Source of the DNA: Lithospermum erythrorhizon
Taxonomy: Eukaryota > Streptophyta > Magnoliopsida > Boraginales > Boraginaceae
Assembly (NCBI GenBank): GCA_019722365.1
Contig: JADFUC010000671.1
Location: forward strand, 1-64,000
Length of the DNA: 64,000 nt
Direction of reading: 5' to 3'
Shown here: positions 37,131 through 50,128 of the stretch, one piece after another
How the letters are laid out: the number at the start of each line of letters is the position of its first letter
How positions within the stretch are numbered: position 1 is the first letter of the stretch
The notes under the pieces: model-generated
Told to the model about the DNA's origin: nothing
What the model saw: only the letters and a program-made list of their open reading frames with translations
The model's database searches: none
Program-made: the position numbers and the translations under genes

Positions 37131-37470
37131 AATAACAAATGTTGAAAAAGACCACAGTTAAGAGGTCCGGCATGAACACCATCATATTGACAGAATTGTA
37201 GTTTTGTAACTTTATAAATTGGTATTACTAAGGAAAATCATGTAAACTCCTCGCCCGGATGAAAGTATAAACTGCACGCTTAAAATAATAAAATGTTCTT
37301 TATTCCATACAAATAAACCGTATTTTTCTTAAACTGGTTAATTAACGTGGCACCGTTACTCGCATTACCTGCACTAATGCTTAATCCGAAATAATGGCGT
37401 AGTACATGTGATTAAACGTGGTATCGTATTTATGAATGCACGGCTTAATCGCGAAATTGAAATAATAGGT

Positions 37471-37759
37471 TCTAAACATTCAATTTAAAACACATTTAAC
37501 CTAAACTCCAAACTTCAAAACAAAAATTCTCTCAAACTCAATCTTCAAATTCCTCTATAAATCATCTTTCAATTAGTTAGTTACATTATATTAGTACTAA
37601 TTTGCTAAAATGGCACCAAAAAGAGCTCCCAAAACAAAAGAAAAATTGCTAATCGCAAAATTTAAATAGAGGATGTCTAACACGAAGTCACCACCATGCA
37701 ATCACCACCACAAGAGGAAGAAGATGTGTGGGCGCAAATGCCGAGGAAGTTCGAAGGGT
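37471..37759. other. unassigned spacer
   Basis: It contains an ATG at 37,610 followed by a short Lys-rich frame (MAPKRAPKTKEK) that stops after about 18 codons. Its ownership is unclear. Confidence 0.25.
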
Positions 37760-38576
37760 GAGGCAAGGGATTTAATTGGAAAATACACATGGATATACGA
37801 GTATAAATACAACTAATTCCAGGATCTTAAAGTGTCACATTATTAAATAAAAACATATAATTGCTACAATATATATGAACGTAGTACTTACAAAAGGTAA
37901 CGGGAGTACCCCACCAAAATCTCCACACGCTTTAAATCTACAACGTGAATTTGACTTCCTTCAGCCTCATAAATATCAATCGCATATATCTCTAGTCGGG
38001 TCCACACCAGAGAGTCGAAATAAGAACCGATTTACGCTTTTTAAGAAACACATGAACAAAAACCAAAAACCCCAAAATTCCGGGAGAATTTTTCGCCAAG
38101 CGTGGGTTACTTTAGGTTTTGATGAAAATTATTTTCGCAACCTGCGTCATGAAATCAAAGCTCACAGAGCATAGGTTAGTTAAAACAAGCCCGATAAGCA
38201 ACCCGCTAAGAGTAGCTTTCTGACTCATAATTTCATTAGTTCGTTATCGTTGAACTATTTAATTAGCTTAATAAATAGTATTTGTAGTCAATATCACAAT
38301 TTTCAAGCATTATAAATACTAAATTACTCTAACCAATTAAATAACTATTTAATTGATTCTATTTCTTCAATCGATATTCTACAAATGTGTATCTTTGTAA
38401 TCGGTAATACATTTCTCAATTACGCTTCTTTAATTTCTATATACATGAAATATAACTCAACGCCACTGCATGCGTGTGACCTTCTAGGCTCGATAATAGT
38501 AAGTCAGATAATAATAATAATTGACCAATTACTATTATTATAACGACAATTTAGTAAGATCTAAAGAATCAATTAT
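37760..38576 (-). mobile_element. copia 3' LTR, distal piece (split by LTR copy 3)
   Basis: It aligns with 46,710-47,520 of the 5' LTR: TTCCAG, ACAAGCCCGATAAGCAACC, AACTATTTAATTAGCTTAAT, ACATGAAATATAACTCAACG and ATAATAATAATTGACCAA occur in the same order. The matching proximal piece is at 41,008-41,131. Confidence 0.75.
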
Positions 38577-40440
38577 AACGCGATAACTGTTATTTAAAAA
38601 AAAAAAAATTTAATTTTTCGCTAACGGGATAGTATAATTAATTACGATAATATTATTTCGTAAACTTTTTCGCCGAATTTCATTTATAATTTAGTAACGC
38701 TTCATGCGGAAGAATTTTAACTTTGAAATCGGCTCGAGATTTGAAAATATGTCGAGAATTAACCGAAACCGAACGGGACTCGAGGTTTTTTAAAATATCT
38801 TGGCATGCTTATCTTCCACATCATCACAACACTTCATCATCTTCATTTTTTCTTGTTTTGTTTAAATTTATCCTCCGCCTAAAAAAATTTCATTTTTCAT
38901 TTCTTCGAATACGCTTCAAACTCAAGATCAGAGAATATCTTTCTCCTACTCATTCTCTTCGAAAGGCGTAAGAAATTTCAAGTCTTTCGAGATATTTCTT
39001 GGGTTTTGACATACGACTTTAGTTGACTTTTTGGACTTTTCCATAATTGAATTTTATAATTTTAGTTGCTATGTCTGCAAGTATGAATTGGTGATTTGTA
39101 GAGATCATGGAGGAATGCTATGGTCGAGTTGACTTTAGGTTTTGCTGACTTTTATGGATATATTTTTATAAGACTTTAAATGTGAGTTTATATCGGGGGA
39201 CCTTATTATAGTTGTTAAGTATGTTAAATTGGTGATTTAAAATTGATTAAAGGGTAAGGTTAAAAAGTGTAAATTTCAAACAGTTATAATTGATATTTCT
39301 GAGTATAGATTGCTAATTATGCACTGCCGATTAACTAGAATGACTTATAAGTCGCATTTATAAATGCAGTCGGGCGATGGAATTTAGCGGGGAATCGATT
39401 ACGGAATAGGTCCACGGGATTATAATTTGATAGTTTATCCGCTACGTTAGATCGCTAGATAATTTCTAAGAGTTTTAAGTTATGTATCTTCTAGAACGCC
39501 GTAAAAGAGTAGGTCTTGATTATAATTTCCGGTGTCATTAGGCGCCATCGTGAAAGGGGCGCTACCTTGATTGTTTTTCGCTAAGGTTTAGAAGTAAGAA
39601 AAAGACGCATTCAGGCATTAATGCATTTACCTTGATTTTATATATGTTATTGTGTTACATTACGAATGATATACATGCAATTGCTTGTGTTATATGATTG
39701 TGTTTCGTGGCGCCAAGATTGCCGAGGTAAGAATAAATAACTCCCAACTTATATTTCTCGACTATACGGCCTCGGCGACTTTATTATATTACGTGGCCTC
39801 GCTCGGCACTATTGTATTTCGCCAGGCTCCTGCCGCACTTTTGATATGTTTGTGGGCCTTGTCATATCATGACGATTTACGACGGATGTTTTAGCCGGTG
39901 GTGTCGTATCAATTGTCAGAGTAGTAGTGAGTTGCTTGCTATGTACGAGTCATGGTGCCTGAAAGTATCAAATGCTCCTGCCACTGGGATTACTGTGGAT
40001 TAGGTGACTCTCCTTCCCTTGCGGTGATACGTGACACTATTGGCCTTATACTTAGTGTATAAGCGTATGCCTTATACTAGGTGTATATGCTGTGTGCCTT
40101 ATAATGTATGGTTGCTGCTGCCTTTATAATTGCATAATTTTATACTGTGTGTATAAGAGCTACTTAGCATTTCAGCTGTGATGAATTCATGTATGCTGGG
40201 TGATTATCGATTAGTCCATTCCCTTGGTGTAGACGGATTGATCATATGCGCATTAGAGGTTGATATAATCAAAGGCGAGATGAAGGCTCTATGACAGAGT
40301 TTAGTCGTTTGTCGAAGTCTCTCGATGTCTTTCTGTAATTGTGTGTTTTAAAACTCAAGTGATATCTCCGTATTATGTACGAGACTTCTGGATTACACGG
40401 TGACCCGATTAGATAGTCCCGGATATATGTGTATTTCATT
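38577..40440 (+). mobile_element. Tekay/Del-like long LTR, copy 3 (5' half only), inserted in the copia LTR
   Basis: It starts with an A run, then TTTAATTTTTCG, the CATTTATAATTTAGT block and the TTGACTTTT segment, minisatellite 2 (39,765-39,870) and a short minisatellite 3 (40,025-40,170). It ends near TATTTCATTCATGTGTGC. The last ~1.3 kb of the family is missing. The copia LTR sequence resumes after 41,008, so this is an insertion with a later deletion or replacement. Confidence 0.7.
39765..40170 (+). repeat. minisatellites 2 and 3 in LTR copy 3 (contracted)
   Basis: About three GGCCTCG/GCGGCACTT units (39,765-39,870) and three TTATACTTAGTGTATAAG-type units (40,025-40,170). This is the shortest version among the four copies. 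Confidence 0.6.
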
Positions 40441-41007
40441 CATGTGTGCATTATTATATTTATTGTCCGTTCGCATTGCTAGCCACCTCAAGAAGCCACT
40501 AAGCTTCATGCTTACACCCCTTTTCGCATCAAGGCATTTGATTTTGCATGTTGACAAAGGGAAATGGGAGCCAAGAGGCCGCTTAGAGTTTGCCCGAAGA
40601 ATGACGGGTGGCAGAGGATCCGCCAGCCCGATTTTGACGCATTGGCCAACCTGCTTTTGATTGTTGTATTTTTCCTTTTGAAATTTAGCTTTGCTCGTTG
40701 TTGTCATTTTGTGGCCTGTGATACAAAGATTTATCATTCAAGCAGTAGCCTTTGCCGAAGCATTGCTTTGGGGGATATGCTGTGTATATATATATGGGTT
40801 TGTCGCTTCGATATCACCGATGGATTATAAATTTTGAAAAAATCGTTATCTGGGAACTTAATTGTGATCACATTTTTGAATAAATCTAATCAGGTTTTAA
40901 ATCGAAGCCGCCCATCGCTCGGGTGACTTCGCCTGGATTTTACGATTCTCACCAGGCGGCCGACTGGGCGGCCGCCATGACATAACCCTACCATCATGAG
41001 AACCCAC
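40441..41007. other. unassigned segment between LTR copy 3 and the copia LTR
   Basis: It takes the place of the missing end of LTR copy 3. An open plus-strand stretch includes GWQRIRQPDFDALANLL, which is not recognised. A GC-rich hairpin lies at 40,955-40,976. Confidence 0.3.
40955..40976. other. GC-rich perfect hairpin
   Basis: GGCGGCCG and CGGCCGCC arms of 8 bp are separated by ACTGGG. It stands out in AT-rich surroundings. Confidence 0.7.
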
Positions 41008-41131
41008 GGAATATACAATACTAAAAAACACTAAGTCTTTATAATCACATTTAAGCCAACTAGTAAATGGAACATACACAATCACGCAACGGGCATAATT
41101 AATGGAATCAATTCCCCATTGATTTCCCACA
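41008..41131 (-). mobile_element. copia 3' LTR, proximal piece
   Basis: The minus strand begins TGTGGG at 41,131 and contains TTATGCCCGTTGCG and TTGGCTTAAATGTGATTAT, which match the start of the 5' LTR at 47,615. BARE/Angela-type LTRs begin TGTTGG followed by ATGCCC, which fits. Confidence 0.75.
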
Positions 41132-41141
41132 CTCCCCACTT
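41132..41141 (-). other. polypurine tract of the copia element
   Basis: The minus strand reads AAGTGGGGAG directly before the LTR start; CAAGTGGGAG is the usual tract in this copia group. Confidence 0.7.
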
Positions 41142-41399
41142 GCCCTTGACGACATTCTCCACAATTTCATCACGCGATTCTAGTCGAGGGCCAACCATGT
41201 ATCTTTCTTGTATATCAAGGACGGACAAATCACCCACAACTTTCTTTACCTGAGTAATTTAACTCTAATAACATTTATGGCGCCCATCAACCAATCGCAC
41301 TAACCGCATGGTAGGCTTTAGTATCTTTCTTGTATACTAAGGACGGACAATCCTCCCAATATATCAAGATTCATCGCTATTATTCTCGATCGGTGGTGA

Positions 41400-44300
41400 C
41401 CCAACATGTCGCTATAACTCCCGCCATGCGCATTTGCCGTCATAGTCAAAGTACGTAGCTTCATAACATGATAGTTATATATCGTGAGGTCTAAGAATCA
41501 CTAAATCTAAAGTCTCTAAAAATGCTCATAGACATACATATCTTCCATGAATCTGCTTCGGTCATATCAAGACCCCGCCCGACCGGCAACATGTATCATT
41601 TTAGTCCTCGCGCTAACGTGATCAATCTTGGATTCTCGCTCCATGGCATGTCCTTCATCTCCGCTCATCTCAAAGACTAGTAGCGGGACACCGTGGCTCG
41701 CCGAAGTTGAACTCCATGTCCTGGCGGGGTGGAGATTACCCTCTTGGAATACCATGTTGAACCTTTGGCAAGACCTATTCACATAAGTATCTTGACAAAG
41801 TCCAATCGCCTCCTCGGCTCGATCTCGTGGATCTTTATTCCAAGTATATATTGCGGCTTCTCGCCTAAGTCCGAGAAACATTTGCACAACCAACTTTGAC
41901 CGAAGTTTAGACTGTATTTCAATGATAAGTATGTCATCACATACAAGACTATGAATGATACATAACTCTCACTTACCTTCTTGTATACACAAGATTTTTC
42001 GTTTCGATGAAACCAAACTTTGATTGGATTCATCAAAACGTAGATTCCAACTACGAGATGCCCGCTTAAGACCATAAATGGACTTTACAACTTGCATACC
42101 TCTTAGGTCCTTTTTAGACATGTAAAGCCCGGAGGTCATCATGTACACATCTTTCCTCTAAATTTCCATTCAGAGTTGTTCTACATCTACATTGCCATTT
42201 CATAGTCACGAAATGCAAAGAATGGCTAAGATTTATCCGGATGGATTTAAGCATAGCCACCTGGGCTAGTAAGCCAGTTCACTCCGTGAACTTGTTTGAA
42301 ACCTTTCGCCACAAGTCTAGCTTGAAAAACATCAACGCTTTCCGCTTTTATCATGCTTAAATACCCATTTATATCTACTGTATGAACCCATTTGGTAATC
42401 CATCAAGGACCAAAACTCGTTGGTACATAGAATCCATCCCTGCATTGCATGGTATATTGTCATTTGTCAAGATCTCTATATCATCGCTTTTGTAAGAATT
42501 TTTACTTTCAATGATGAAAGTTCACCATACCGAAGATCGGGTTCGTGGCGATCCCTCATGGATCTCCTAAGTGAGTCGTTCTTCCACGCTTCTCGTGGAT
42601 CAAGAACTGTTCTGCAGAAAGAAGGCACCAATTTTGTAGGTCGATGCCTTCAAGATTTAGATGCATCGACATTGATTTACAGCTTGATCTTTATCAAGAC
42701 AATTATCATTTAGTCCTTTCTCTCGACAAATATTCCCTTTTCAAGGAATACTGCTCTAGCAATGATGATTTTATTCTCCCGCCTGTGCAGAAGAGTAACC
42801 AACTGCTTCCTTGGATACCCTATGAAATAAGATTTATCGATTTCAAGCAAGTTTATCTGCATCTCTTAACATAAGCTTCACAAATTTCAAATCTCAGAAA
42901 CCCAACTTCGGGAATCTTCCCAAACCATAGTTCATGGGAGTTTTATCTCGGCCGACTTGGTTGACATCTGCTTAAGGTAAGCGCATAGTGCATATCCCTT
43001 TAAATTAACTGGTAGATCGTAGAGGTTCATCATAGACCGAACCATGCTCGGTGGTTCGATTTTCTGACACGCCTATTGTGCTGTATGCTCCTCGCTGGAG
43101 CGAAGTTATAAAACAATACCACACTCTCTAGTTATTTATATTGAACTCAGACTAAATATTCTCCAGCCTCTATCGCATCGAGAATCTTTTATTGTCTTGT
43201 TCAATTGGTTTTGTACTTCATTTTGGAATTTTGAATCTCTCAAGACTTTGCATCGATACACAAAATCAGATTCACCGAGTCACGCAAATGTAACGAAGTA
43301 GCTTATAACCTCCTCTTTGCAGATGTGTTCATCGGCCCACAGCATCAGCCAGGCATCCCCTAATAAACGCTGCCCTTTCATTTAAGCCGTTGAAAGGTAT
43401 TTTGGTCATTTTGCCCAAAAAGGCAAAGCACTAATTTATCGAGATGACTTGGCAATCTAAACCTTCAAGTATTCCACCGGAGTGGAGTTTTGATTCGGGT
43501 TCTCAAGAATCCACCTAGTCCGCAATGCCATGTGTATGCTCGGGTTTAAGTCGTTAGGCTTATTCCATTTTAAGTTTATGTTATATGACTCATTAATCAT
43601 GTCTAAAACGTAGAGTAGACCATTTTAGCGAGGCGTACTAAATACTACTCCCATTCCTGTGATTCTAAATTATTCGGGGATTCATTGAAAATGAAAAAAC
43701 CATCATTATTCAAAATGTAAATAGAAATAATATTCCCCGCAAATCGGCAGTACATAGTAAACCGGAGATAAGTTCAAACAAGGCCCGTCGGCAATCTCTA
43801 AACTAATGGATCTTAAGCAGACCATTTCCTTCTTCGACTCTTTCTACTTGACTCGAGTTCCCGGTGATATTACTAATAAATACGAGAATCACAACCGTGT
43901 CTAGCACCACGTAAGTAGAATTTAGAAGTTGCAAATCTCAATAACATACACACCTTAGGCTTGGTGTTTATTAAACCATTTTTCCTATCTCGATTGAATT
44001 TCCTGCTGTGCCCCTTACTGACCCTCAGTTAAGGGCATAGTCATCCGCAGACACTTTGCCTCTTCTCTCGCTCACATGTTTACCGCAGAGCAACGACAAG
44101 AGAGAAGTCGAAGACCTCTTGTTCATATCCAAAAAATTCATTAGCACGCCAATGAAGGTTTGTTTATGAATTCATGGTGGCTCGATCGAATTTGCACTGC
44201 GATATTGCCTTGATGTACCTAGACATATCGACAGCGCATCTCATGGTGATAAAGAATCCTAACTCGGGACTTAATTGAATCCCGCGACCCACCTGGCCGA

Positions 44301-44640
44301 TCCATCACCTCAAGTGCGCAATCGAACTGTGGTTTCAAGGCTCGCAATAACGAGAGTAACGTAAAAGTTTCAGATTTCTCATATCTTCTACACGCTCCTT
44401 CGATTCACTCCAAGAGTTTCGAGCAGATGTCATAATGATACTCATCATACAAAGCCTCGAACTTCGTCTATCCAGTAAGCATAAGATACTGTTGAGAGTC
44501 CTTCTTATGCAAACTCATATTTTCCAAAGGCATAAGCACGTAGTCCCCGTATGTCTTATAGAATTTTTTTATATATCATTGATTCAATCCCGCGTGTCTT
44601 GAATACAATCCCCAAGTCACGGCACTATCGCTCAAAATTT
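41400..44640 (-). pseudogene. Ty1/copia (Angela/BARE-like) gag-pol pseudogene
   Basis: On the minus strand, domains appear in copia order. A gag-like region lies at 44,560-44,000, followed by a protease VVLDT motif near 43,905 and a GAG-pre-integrase stretch (RLPTGLVLNL, YYVP) near 43,750-43,800. A zinc-finger region follows (HMALR-type near 43,530, TKIPFNGLNERA near 43,375-43,420), then the integrase core (KFQNEVQNQLNKTIK at 43,192-43,241, CDRG near 43,165). The reverse transcriptase reads SIYGLKRASRSWNLRFDE at 42,030-42,089, CVYKKVSESYV near 41,970, and YILGIKI near 41,845. Frameshifts and stops are frequent, so it cannot encode a full polyprotein. RNase H was not recognised. The SWN(I/L)RFDE and YILGIKI wording favours the Angela/BARE group. 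Confidence 0.88.
41567..42100 (-). pseudogene. copia reverse transcriptase core (part of the gag-pol pseudogene)
   Basis: Two overlapping minus-strand frames together cover the reverse-transcriptase core. At about 41,930-41,940 the expected Tyr-Val-Asp-Asp catalytic box is thrown out of frame by a single-base loss, so that LVLYV is followed by a shifted reading. The copy is therefore dead. Confidence 0.85.
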
Positions 44641-44716
44641 GTTCATCATACACGCAATGAAAGTTTAATGTAGTTTGAAGTAGAGTCTGTGAGTAGCAAT
44701 AGTGATGAGCTGGTAT

Positions 44717-47615
44717 TAATTCTATAAGAATAAGTAAATAAAATAATGTGACTCAAGAAACTATCATGCTAAACACTAACAAATAAATTGTAAAGTAAAT
44801 ACTAATACTTCAACCACCTAAATATATTAGGTATCAAGATCTATTATACTTAAATTCAAACGGAAACACCGCATACATTTTGAATCCAAATAGTAGGTTG
44901 CCAACCAATTATGTAAACTACATTAGACTTCTGTACACTAGCATCTCTTACAAGACGCTACCAATATTTGTATCTCCGAAACCTAAGTAAGATACCAATT
45001 AAAACCAAAGTCATATTTTGATTGATCATCTCAAAGCCCAACTACTAAATACGATCCATCATTACATATCAAATGCAACATTCTAACACCCGCTATCACG
45101 GTAGCCTGAATTTGATGCAATTGATTGCCACCTCTTTTAAATGGGCTTTGATACTTGCTTAAATTTTAATTCACAGAGATTATTATTACTTTGTTTTCAT
45201 TTACTCATGCATAATAAAGCACATAATCAAGCAATATACGCAACATAAAAAATAAAACAAGTAACGCATTATCTGTTAGAGATAATGATATGGCCCCTAG
45301 AACTCATTACAAGTATTTATCAAATACAAATATATCCCACCTGTATCTTGTACTCGATCCAACCGAGTCCACCAACTACCACCACCGTTAAAACGACTAT
45401 ATCTTCACTTGTTATAATATTTATATACTAACACATCTTAGACAAATTGCAAGCTTCAGGATAAAACAATAAATAACAATACAAAGAAAATACCTACGCT
45501 ATTTACAACATCACTGTTCAGACCCTAAAAAATAAATAACCAGCCGTATCTATATACCTCCATTCCAATCACTATAACAAAATATAGGCACTTTATTAAA
45601 TCATATAATGAACTTAATAAATATTTAATGGTATTGAAATGCAAGTTTGTAATTATCAAATTAATTAATCCATACAATATATTAAATTAATTAATATAAA
45701 CTCAATTATCATACACATGTCAATTAATAATTATTACGTAATTATTGGTAACTACATATTATAGGAAAATATTTATCAGCTAAATACATTCTAAAAATAT
45801 ATTATAGTGAATGAAAATATATCATATATCACTTTTAAATTAATTTAAAAAGATATAATATAAATGAAATTAATTAATTGTCATCACATAATTAATTACA
45901 ATTAATTAGGTGATTAAAATGACAAATAATCAATAAAACCTAAATATAATCTATTCCTATAATTTTAGAAACCAAAATAAGCGAATAAATTTTAATTGTA
46001 TTTCAAAATTAGGGCACATCCGCCACGCGCTCACCAGCAGTAGTGTCGTCAAGGCCCGGCCGCTACTGTCCGATCCGACACCGGATCCGGCTAATCGACG
46101 GCATTATTTTTTTGCTTGACATTTTCACAGGGCCGGCCCGATCCGAGACCGACGCGCCTCGTAGGGTCGCCGGAAGTCGGTCGGGCCGATTTATGCACAC
46201 AATATATTTAACTCGGTTTTTTCATATTTAATTTAATTCATTTGTAAAGTCGCTTTTAAAGGCTTTAAATTTTTAATACTTATAGAAATTTAACAGGTTA
46301 AACTTCATAATTTTTCGAACAAATCCTAATTTTACCATGTCATTAAAATAAAATTCTCATATTTAATAATTAATTAAATGCTGCAGAAATTCTAAAATTG
46401 TTTTGAACTACTTAGGCAAAAATAAAAAATTATGAAATTTAATGAGATCTTCTACCGCTATCTGGGTTCCAAAAAATTATTTTGTACACTAAAATTTTAC
46501 ACTCTGCATGCTGCTTACAAAAACTGCTTGAAACAAACCAATTAAATCATTCTTTAATTTGAAACTGTAACACATGTGTAAATCAATAATCAAGAATATG
46601 GTACTTATTCTCACTTCATATATTTCTGTCAATTAAATATACGAATGTTAATTAATCAAATAAAAATTGATAAAAAATAAAACAAGCATGTAAAAATAAT
46701 GTAAAGCAAATTAATTCTATGATTAGATGGAAAATACTACGATATATATATAAATACAAACTATAATTCCAGATCTGGAAAGTGCTTTTAATATTATTAA
46801 ATAAAACATATGAATTGTTAATATATTAGAACAGAGTACTTATAAAATAAGAATGGAAGTAAATTCCATTTAGTAACTCCATGCACACGCTCAAATTTCA
46901 CCTTGTCATAATATCAATCAGATGATATCTCAATGGCCTCACACTGCAGAGGCTGAAGTCGAGAACCGATGACGCCAGAATGCTGATGAAAAACAAAAAA
47001 AACCTGTACCTGAGAAATCTTCAGTGGGCGGCTACTTTAGGGTTTATTAAAAATTATTTCTAAAAAACTTATGTCATGAAAACCCTAAAATTTGCTTTAT
47101 ATAGGTTAGGTTAAACAAGCCCGATAAGCAACCTATATATTAGCCACTGTTAACTCTATTGGGCTCGTTAATGAGTTGAACTATTTAATTAGCTTAATAA
47201 AGTAGTAGTCATCAATAATCTTTCGTTATTGATAATACTTGAATATTCTAACCAATTAAATAACTATTTAATTGACTATTTGCTCAATCGATATTCAGAT
47301 AAATGTAGTAACTTTGTAATCGAGAAATATTATTTCTCAATTATACGCCTTTAATTTCATACATGAAATATAACTCAACGCCACCGTACGTGCGTGACCT
47401 TCTAGGCTCAGATATTAGTAAGCTTGTATAATAATAATAATTGACCAAATACTATTATTAAGCAAACGACACGAGTATCTAAGAATCGCTTCATATAACT
47501 TTAAATGATCACATCTATTATATACCACGTTGAAATACTGGTGCTCCGATAATCACATTTAAGCCAACTGCAAATGAATTGATACACAATTGTCGCAATG
47601 GGCGGGATGTACTAC
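44717..47615 (-). mobile_element. copia 5' LTR block, copy B (~2.9 kb)
   Basis: The minus-strand start near 47,615 has GCCCATTGCGACAATTGTGT and TTGGCTTAAATGTGATTAT. The block aligns with 6,390-9,330 through an AT-rich tract, a GC-rich patch (46,020-46,190) and the left end near TAATTCTATAAGAATAA. At nearly 3 kb it is long for a copia LTR, so part of it may be 5' untranslated sequence or an older insertion shared by both copies. No convincing primer-binding site was found at its left end. Confidence 0.6.
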
Positions 47616-47619
47616 TTAA

Positions 47620-50128
47620 GGAGAAATCAAGGCGCTGCTGCAATCTTTTATTCCACTTTAGATCATGCCAAACTTAGCACATTTACTATTTTACCGGTAA
47701 TCGTATCCCGCCATTGTGTATAAGTTTTATGAACTGTCACTACGCGAGTAATGATAGCTGAGGAGTGCTTGGTCAGGTTTATATAATATCGGCGGAGTTA
47801 TGGGTATTATAACGGAACCAATAATAAAACATTTGGCATGCTTAGTCAAAGCATGACACCCTATGGGACGCAGCAATTAACCGCCAGGTAACATTACAAG
47901 AGTGTCTTCAATTGCTTAACAACAATAGTAGGAAGCTGCGAAAGAAGGAATAGTGTATAAGAATACTGAATGGTATACAAAACTTGTTTTAAAAAGTCGA
48001 TCCAGATTCTTTTGCCATCTACTAGTCAAGCATCCGAAATAAGTTGTTTGCATTCGCTCAAGCATGTGGTCTATATTGAATTTCATGTATTGGGTTAATA
48101 TGCTTAAACATATATTTCATCAAAGGCGGAGCTCAACCCTTCAATATGGCATGATTATCTCCCATTTGTTAGTTAACATCAGCTGCCCTATCGGTAACGT
48201 ACTTTTGTTTACCTGCATGACTTAAATGGGGCGCAATCATCGATTAGCCAGAAGTCTTTATGCGACGCAGACGCGGGGTTCAATGAGAGGTGCTCCTTGA
48301 ACATTTAATGACGTCTCCGCATGGCGCCATGGAAAGTTCAACAACCGCTACCCCCAAAGTGGACGGTACCCTCCTACTTTGTTGGCCAACAATGTCGACC
48401 GAGCCCTGAGAGTTGCGGTTCTCACCCCGGATCATCCGATGAGCTAGCGTCAATGTTGAATCGACATCCGCTAACATGTTAAAGTCGCCAAGATGACCAG
48501 AGCATCAAAGTTTTTCTGATATGGGTGCGCCTGCGTCGAGCAGAGCGCATGATCAGCGAAGGCGAGTTGCATGAATGAAAGAGAGAAAATGGCAAGTAAT
48601 TGAAAGAATGCTATTCAATTTGAAAACATGTTTCCATGAATAAATGTGCTTGAATATTGATTATATACATGTTTAGTACTGCATAATTCTAGTTTTATGT
48701 TATGCAATACTTATTTTCTAATTTCGAATATTAATATGTTTGATTTCGCATTTGATTTCACTTTTTAGAATGTTGTTGGGGTTCACAGATACATTGCTTT
48801 AAATCAACACTATTGTATTTCAAAATGAACACCGGTAGAGTTTTTGGGTATTAACGCATCAGCATCTTAAAAAATAATACGTTAATGAACGTAATGGGAA
48901 GCTATTAATCTGCCCTGCCTGAACCTAATACCCACCGAACATTGCGCCGAACCTGCCTCGGCTTCAAAGCCAACCTGCCCCTGCCCGTCCCACTTATTAG
49001 CGGTCGTACTGCTCGGTGCCTAGAAACAATCCAACCGAATGCCCCGGATCTATTCAAGGCCCGGTTCAAATGTGTCTACATACAATAATGATTAATAGGA
49101 AAATGCAACGATTTATAAAGAACTTCATGGCCGGCGATCGGCTTGTACTAAGATCTTTTCTTTTATACGCAATGAATTGTAGTTTCATATAGCCCAACAT
49201 AGAATGAAGTTTATAATTCTTTATTTTTTATAAAATACAATCATCGCTAATTATAAAAAAAAAAATTGAAAATTACATAACACCTTAAAGGGGGAGTTAC
49301 ATATGTAGTAAGAGAGAGAGTGCACTCCAGATTGTATTCTGTGGTGTTCATAAACTTCTAGTATAAGTCACTCCACATGGGTATCTAGCATTGTATTTAA
49401 AATAAAATAAAAAATCCTCTATAACATAGTGTTCGAGTTTTCAGCTCTTTAAATTAAAATACCAACTTATCAAAATTCTAAATTCCGAATCTCAAATATT
49501 CTATATTTTATATATATCTTTCTTTGAATTTCAAATGATGTGTTTTTCATGTGTCCACTTTTTATTAATGTTTTACGATAATTTAGATAATTGATTTATA
49601 TATATTTTATTTTCGCTTTGTTTTATGCGTACTCTTGTTATGTTTTGCATTGATTTCGGGAATCGCTACTAAAATGATTAATCATTCACTACATAGAATA
49701 TCACCCAAATTGAGCCGACTTCAAATTTGTTAGGCTAAATTTCATAGAGACACCTGAATTCAAGCGACATTTTCAAATGACCTTTCTAAAGACACCTGAA
49801 CTCAAGCGCCCTTTTCAAAGACATTTTTTAAGTTCAAATGTCTACTTGAAAGATTAAAAGATTCAAGTACCAATTTAAAAAAATCGCTTAAGTTCAGGTC
49901 CCTCTGTAAAACTAAAACCTAAACTTCATTTTGTCCTTAAAAAGATCAATTATAATTGGAATCACTTTAAATCAGAACCAAATCATATTCAAAGAACACC
50001 CTTAATGGAAGCCAAAGTAGAGCAAATGTTTGAACATTAGCAAATTTTCCAAAGGTTGTCAAAGACCTTGTCAATGGCTGTATACTAGCGTCTTACTTGC
50101 ATTCCACTTTGCAATATGATATGTAGGT
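47620..50128. other. unassigned intergenic DNA
   Basis: No gene was recognised. A 65-codon minus-strand frame (48,280-48,477) is unidentified. A patch at 48,905-49,075 (TCTGCCCTGCCTGAACC, CTGCCCCTGCCCGTCCC) resembles the C-rich ends of hAT-type non-autonomous elements. A repeated ACACCTGAA(T/C)TCAAGCG motif occurs twice at 49,751-49,810. Confidence 0.4.

Larger units (their letters stand above)
34500..37470 (+). mobile_element. hAT-superfamily DNA transposon remnant
   Basis: The boundaries are approximate. The left part (34,540-34,870) holds repeated AAACGGTACC/AAACGGTAC motifs, like the AAACGG subterminal sites bound by the Ac transposase of maize. The central part contains the transposase remnant described separately. 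No exact terminal inverted repeat or 8-bp duplication could be fixed by eye. The element lies to the left of, and probably within, the copia LTR piece at 37,760-38,576. Confidence 0.65.

Noticed and set aside
37610..37665. ATG followed by a Lys-rich start that resembles a gag or transposase N-terminus
   Set aside because: It stops after about 18 codons, with no recognised continuation.
40564..40660. possible coding fragment GWQRIRQPDFDALANLL
   Set aside because: Short, no family recognised, and part of a filler segment between two LTR pieces.
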